DNA from: Acidobacteriota bacterium
Lineage (GTDB): Bacteria; Acidobacteriota; Terriglobia; Bryobacterales; Bryobacteraceae
Assembly: GCA_016871135.1 (NCBI GenBank)
Contig: VFZQ01000388.1
Coordinates: 1 to 5,733, forward strand
Reading direction: 5' to 3'
Length of the DNA stretch: 5,733 bases
Part shown: in pieces, positions 5,539-5,733 of the stretch
Position numbering within the stretch: position 1 is the first letter of the stretch
Layout of the letters: every line of letters starts with the position of its first letter
Notes under the pieces: generated by a model
Databases searched by the model: none
Told to the model about the DNA's origin: nothing
The model's input: only the letters and a program-made list of their open reading frames with translations
Translations under genes and position numbers: made by a program

Positions 5539-5733
5539 CCGGTTCGCTTGCCGCCGCAGCGGCGCCGTTTACGAAGCCGCTCGGGCTTAGTCTCTATACG
5601 ATTCGCGGGCCGCTGGCTTCGAAGCCGGCCGAGACGTACAAGGCTGTAGCGGTGCTTGGCATCACGCAGCTTGAGGTCCGCGCGGATAACCTGAACAACC
5701 ACGGGGCGATGATTCGCGACGCCGGTTTGAAGC
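5517..5733 (+). CDS. Tat-exported sugar phosphate isomerase/epimerase, N-terminal part (cut by window edge)
   Basis: The 72 visible codons begin with a twin-arginine-like signal: MLRRHFLAG followed by an Ala-rich hydrophobic stretch (SLAAAAAP), pointing to export of a folded protein to the periplasm. After it comes LGLSLYTIRGPL (about residues 24-35), then ETYKAVAVLGITQLEVRAD (41-59) and MIRDAGLK (65-72). This is the usual start of the xylose isomerase-like TIM-barrel family (AP endonuclease 2 superfamily), where the first strand reads LG.QLYT.R and the second helix and strand read ...AVA..GY..VE. Members act on free or phosphorylated sugars or inositols; the exact substrate is not visible here. 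The metal-binding and catalytic residues lie beyond the window. Tat-exported members are common in Acidobacteriota and Planctomycetota. ATG at 5517 has a good ribosome binding site. It is the last visible gene of the operon; whether more follow is unknown. Confidence 0.85.
   Translation, partial: MLRRHFLAGSLAAAAAPFTKPLGLSLYTIRGPLASKPAETYKAVAVLGITQLEVRADNLNNHGAMIRDAGLK

Overview
The window reads as a stretch of GC-rich chromosome from a Gram-negative bacterium, most likely a member of the Acidobacteriota of the Solibacter/Bryobacter type. The reasons are a BamD-type outer-membrane lipoprotein, a twin-arginine-exported sugar isomerase/epimerase of a kind common in that group, TTG and GTG start codons, and strong GC bias at third codon positions. 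The taxonomic call is an inference from gene style, not from a marker gene.

Layout. On the minus strand at the left are the N-terminal part of a family 2 glycosyltransferase (running off the left edge) and, just upstream of it, a small membrane protein of unknown function. These two look like the end of a surface-polysaccharide type transcription unit. A divergent interval of about 225 bases (643-867) follows. It contains a short plus-strand reading frame resembling a ParD/RHH-type antitoxin that has lost its N-terminal DNA-binding strand, probably a remnant.

From 868 to the right edge, seven plus-strand genes are packed with overlaps or gaps of 0 to 9 bases and are very likely one operon: a compact RsmB-like 16S rRNA m5C methyltransferase, ribulose-phosphate 3-epimerase (rpe), a BamD-like outer-membrane assembly lipoprotein with a long low-complexity tail, a single-domain response regulator with a Pro-rich linker and C-terminal helix, a YajQ-family nucleotide/c-di-GMP-binding protein, a COG2945-type alpha/beta hydrolase, and the start of a Tat-exported TIM-barrel sugar isomerase/epimerase.

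The genes do not form one obvious pathway. The operon mixes ribosome maturation, the pentose phosphate pathway, envelope biogenesis and signalling. The most coherent part is bamD, response regulator and yajQ, which may link outer-membrane biogenesis to a signalling input. I did not find a clearly new defence or mobile system. The points most worth a second look are the antitoxin remnant, the shortened RsmB, and the bamD/regulator/yajQ block. No tRNA, rRNA, CRISPR array, insertion sequence or convincing terminator was seen.
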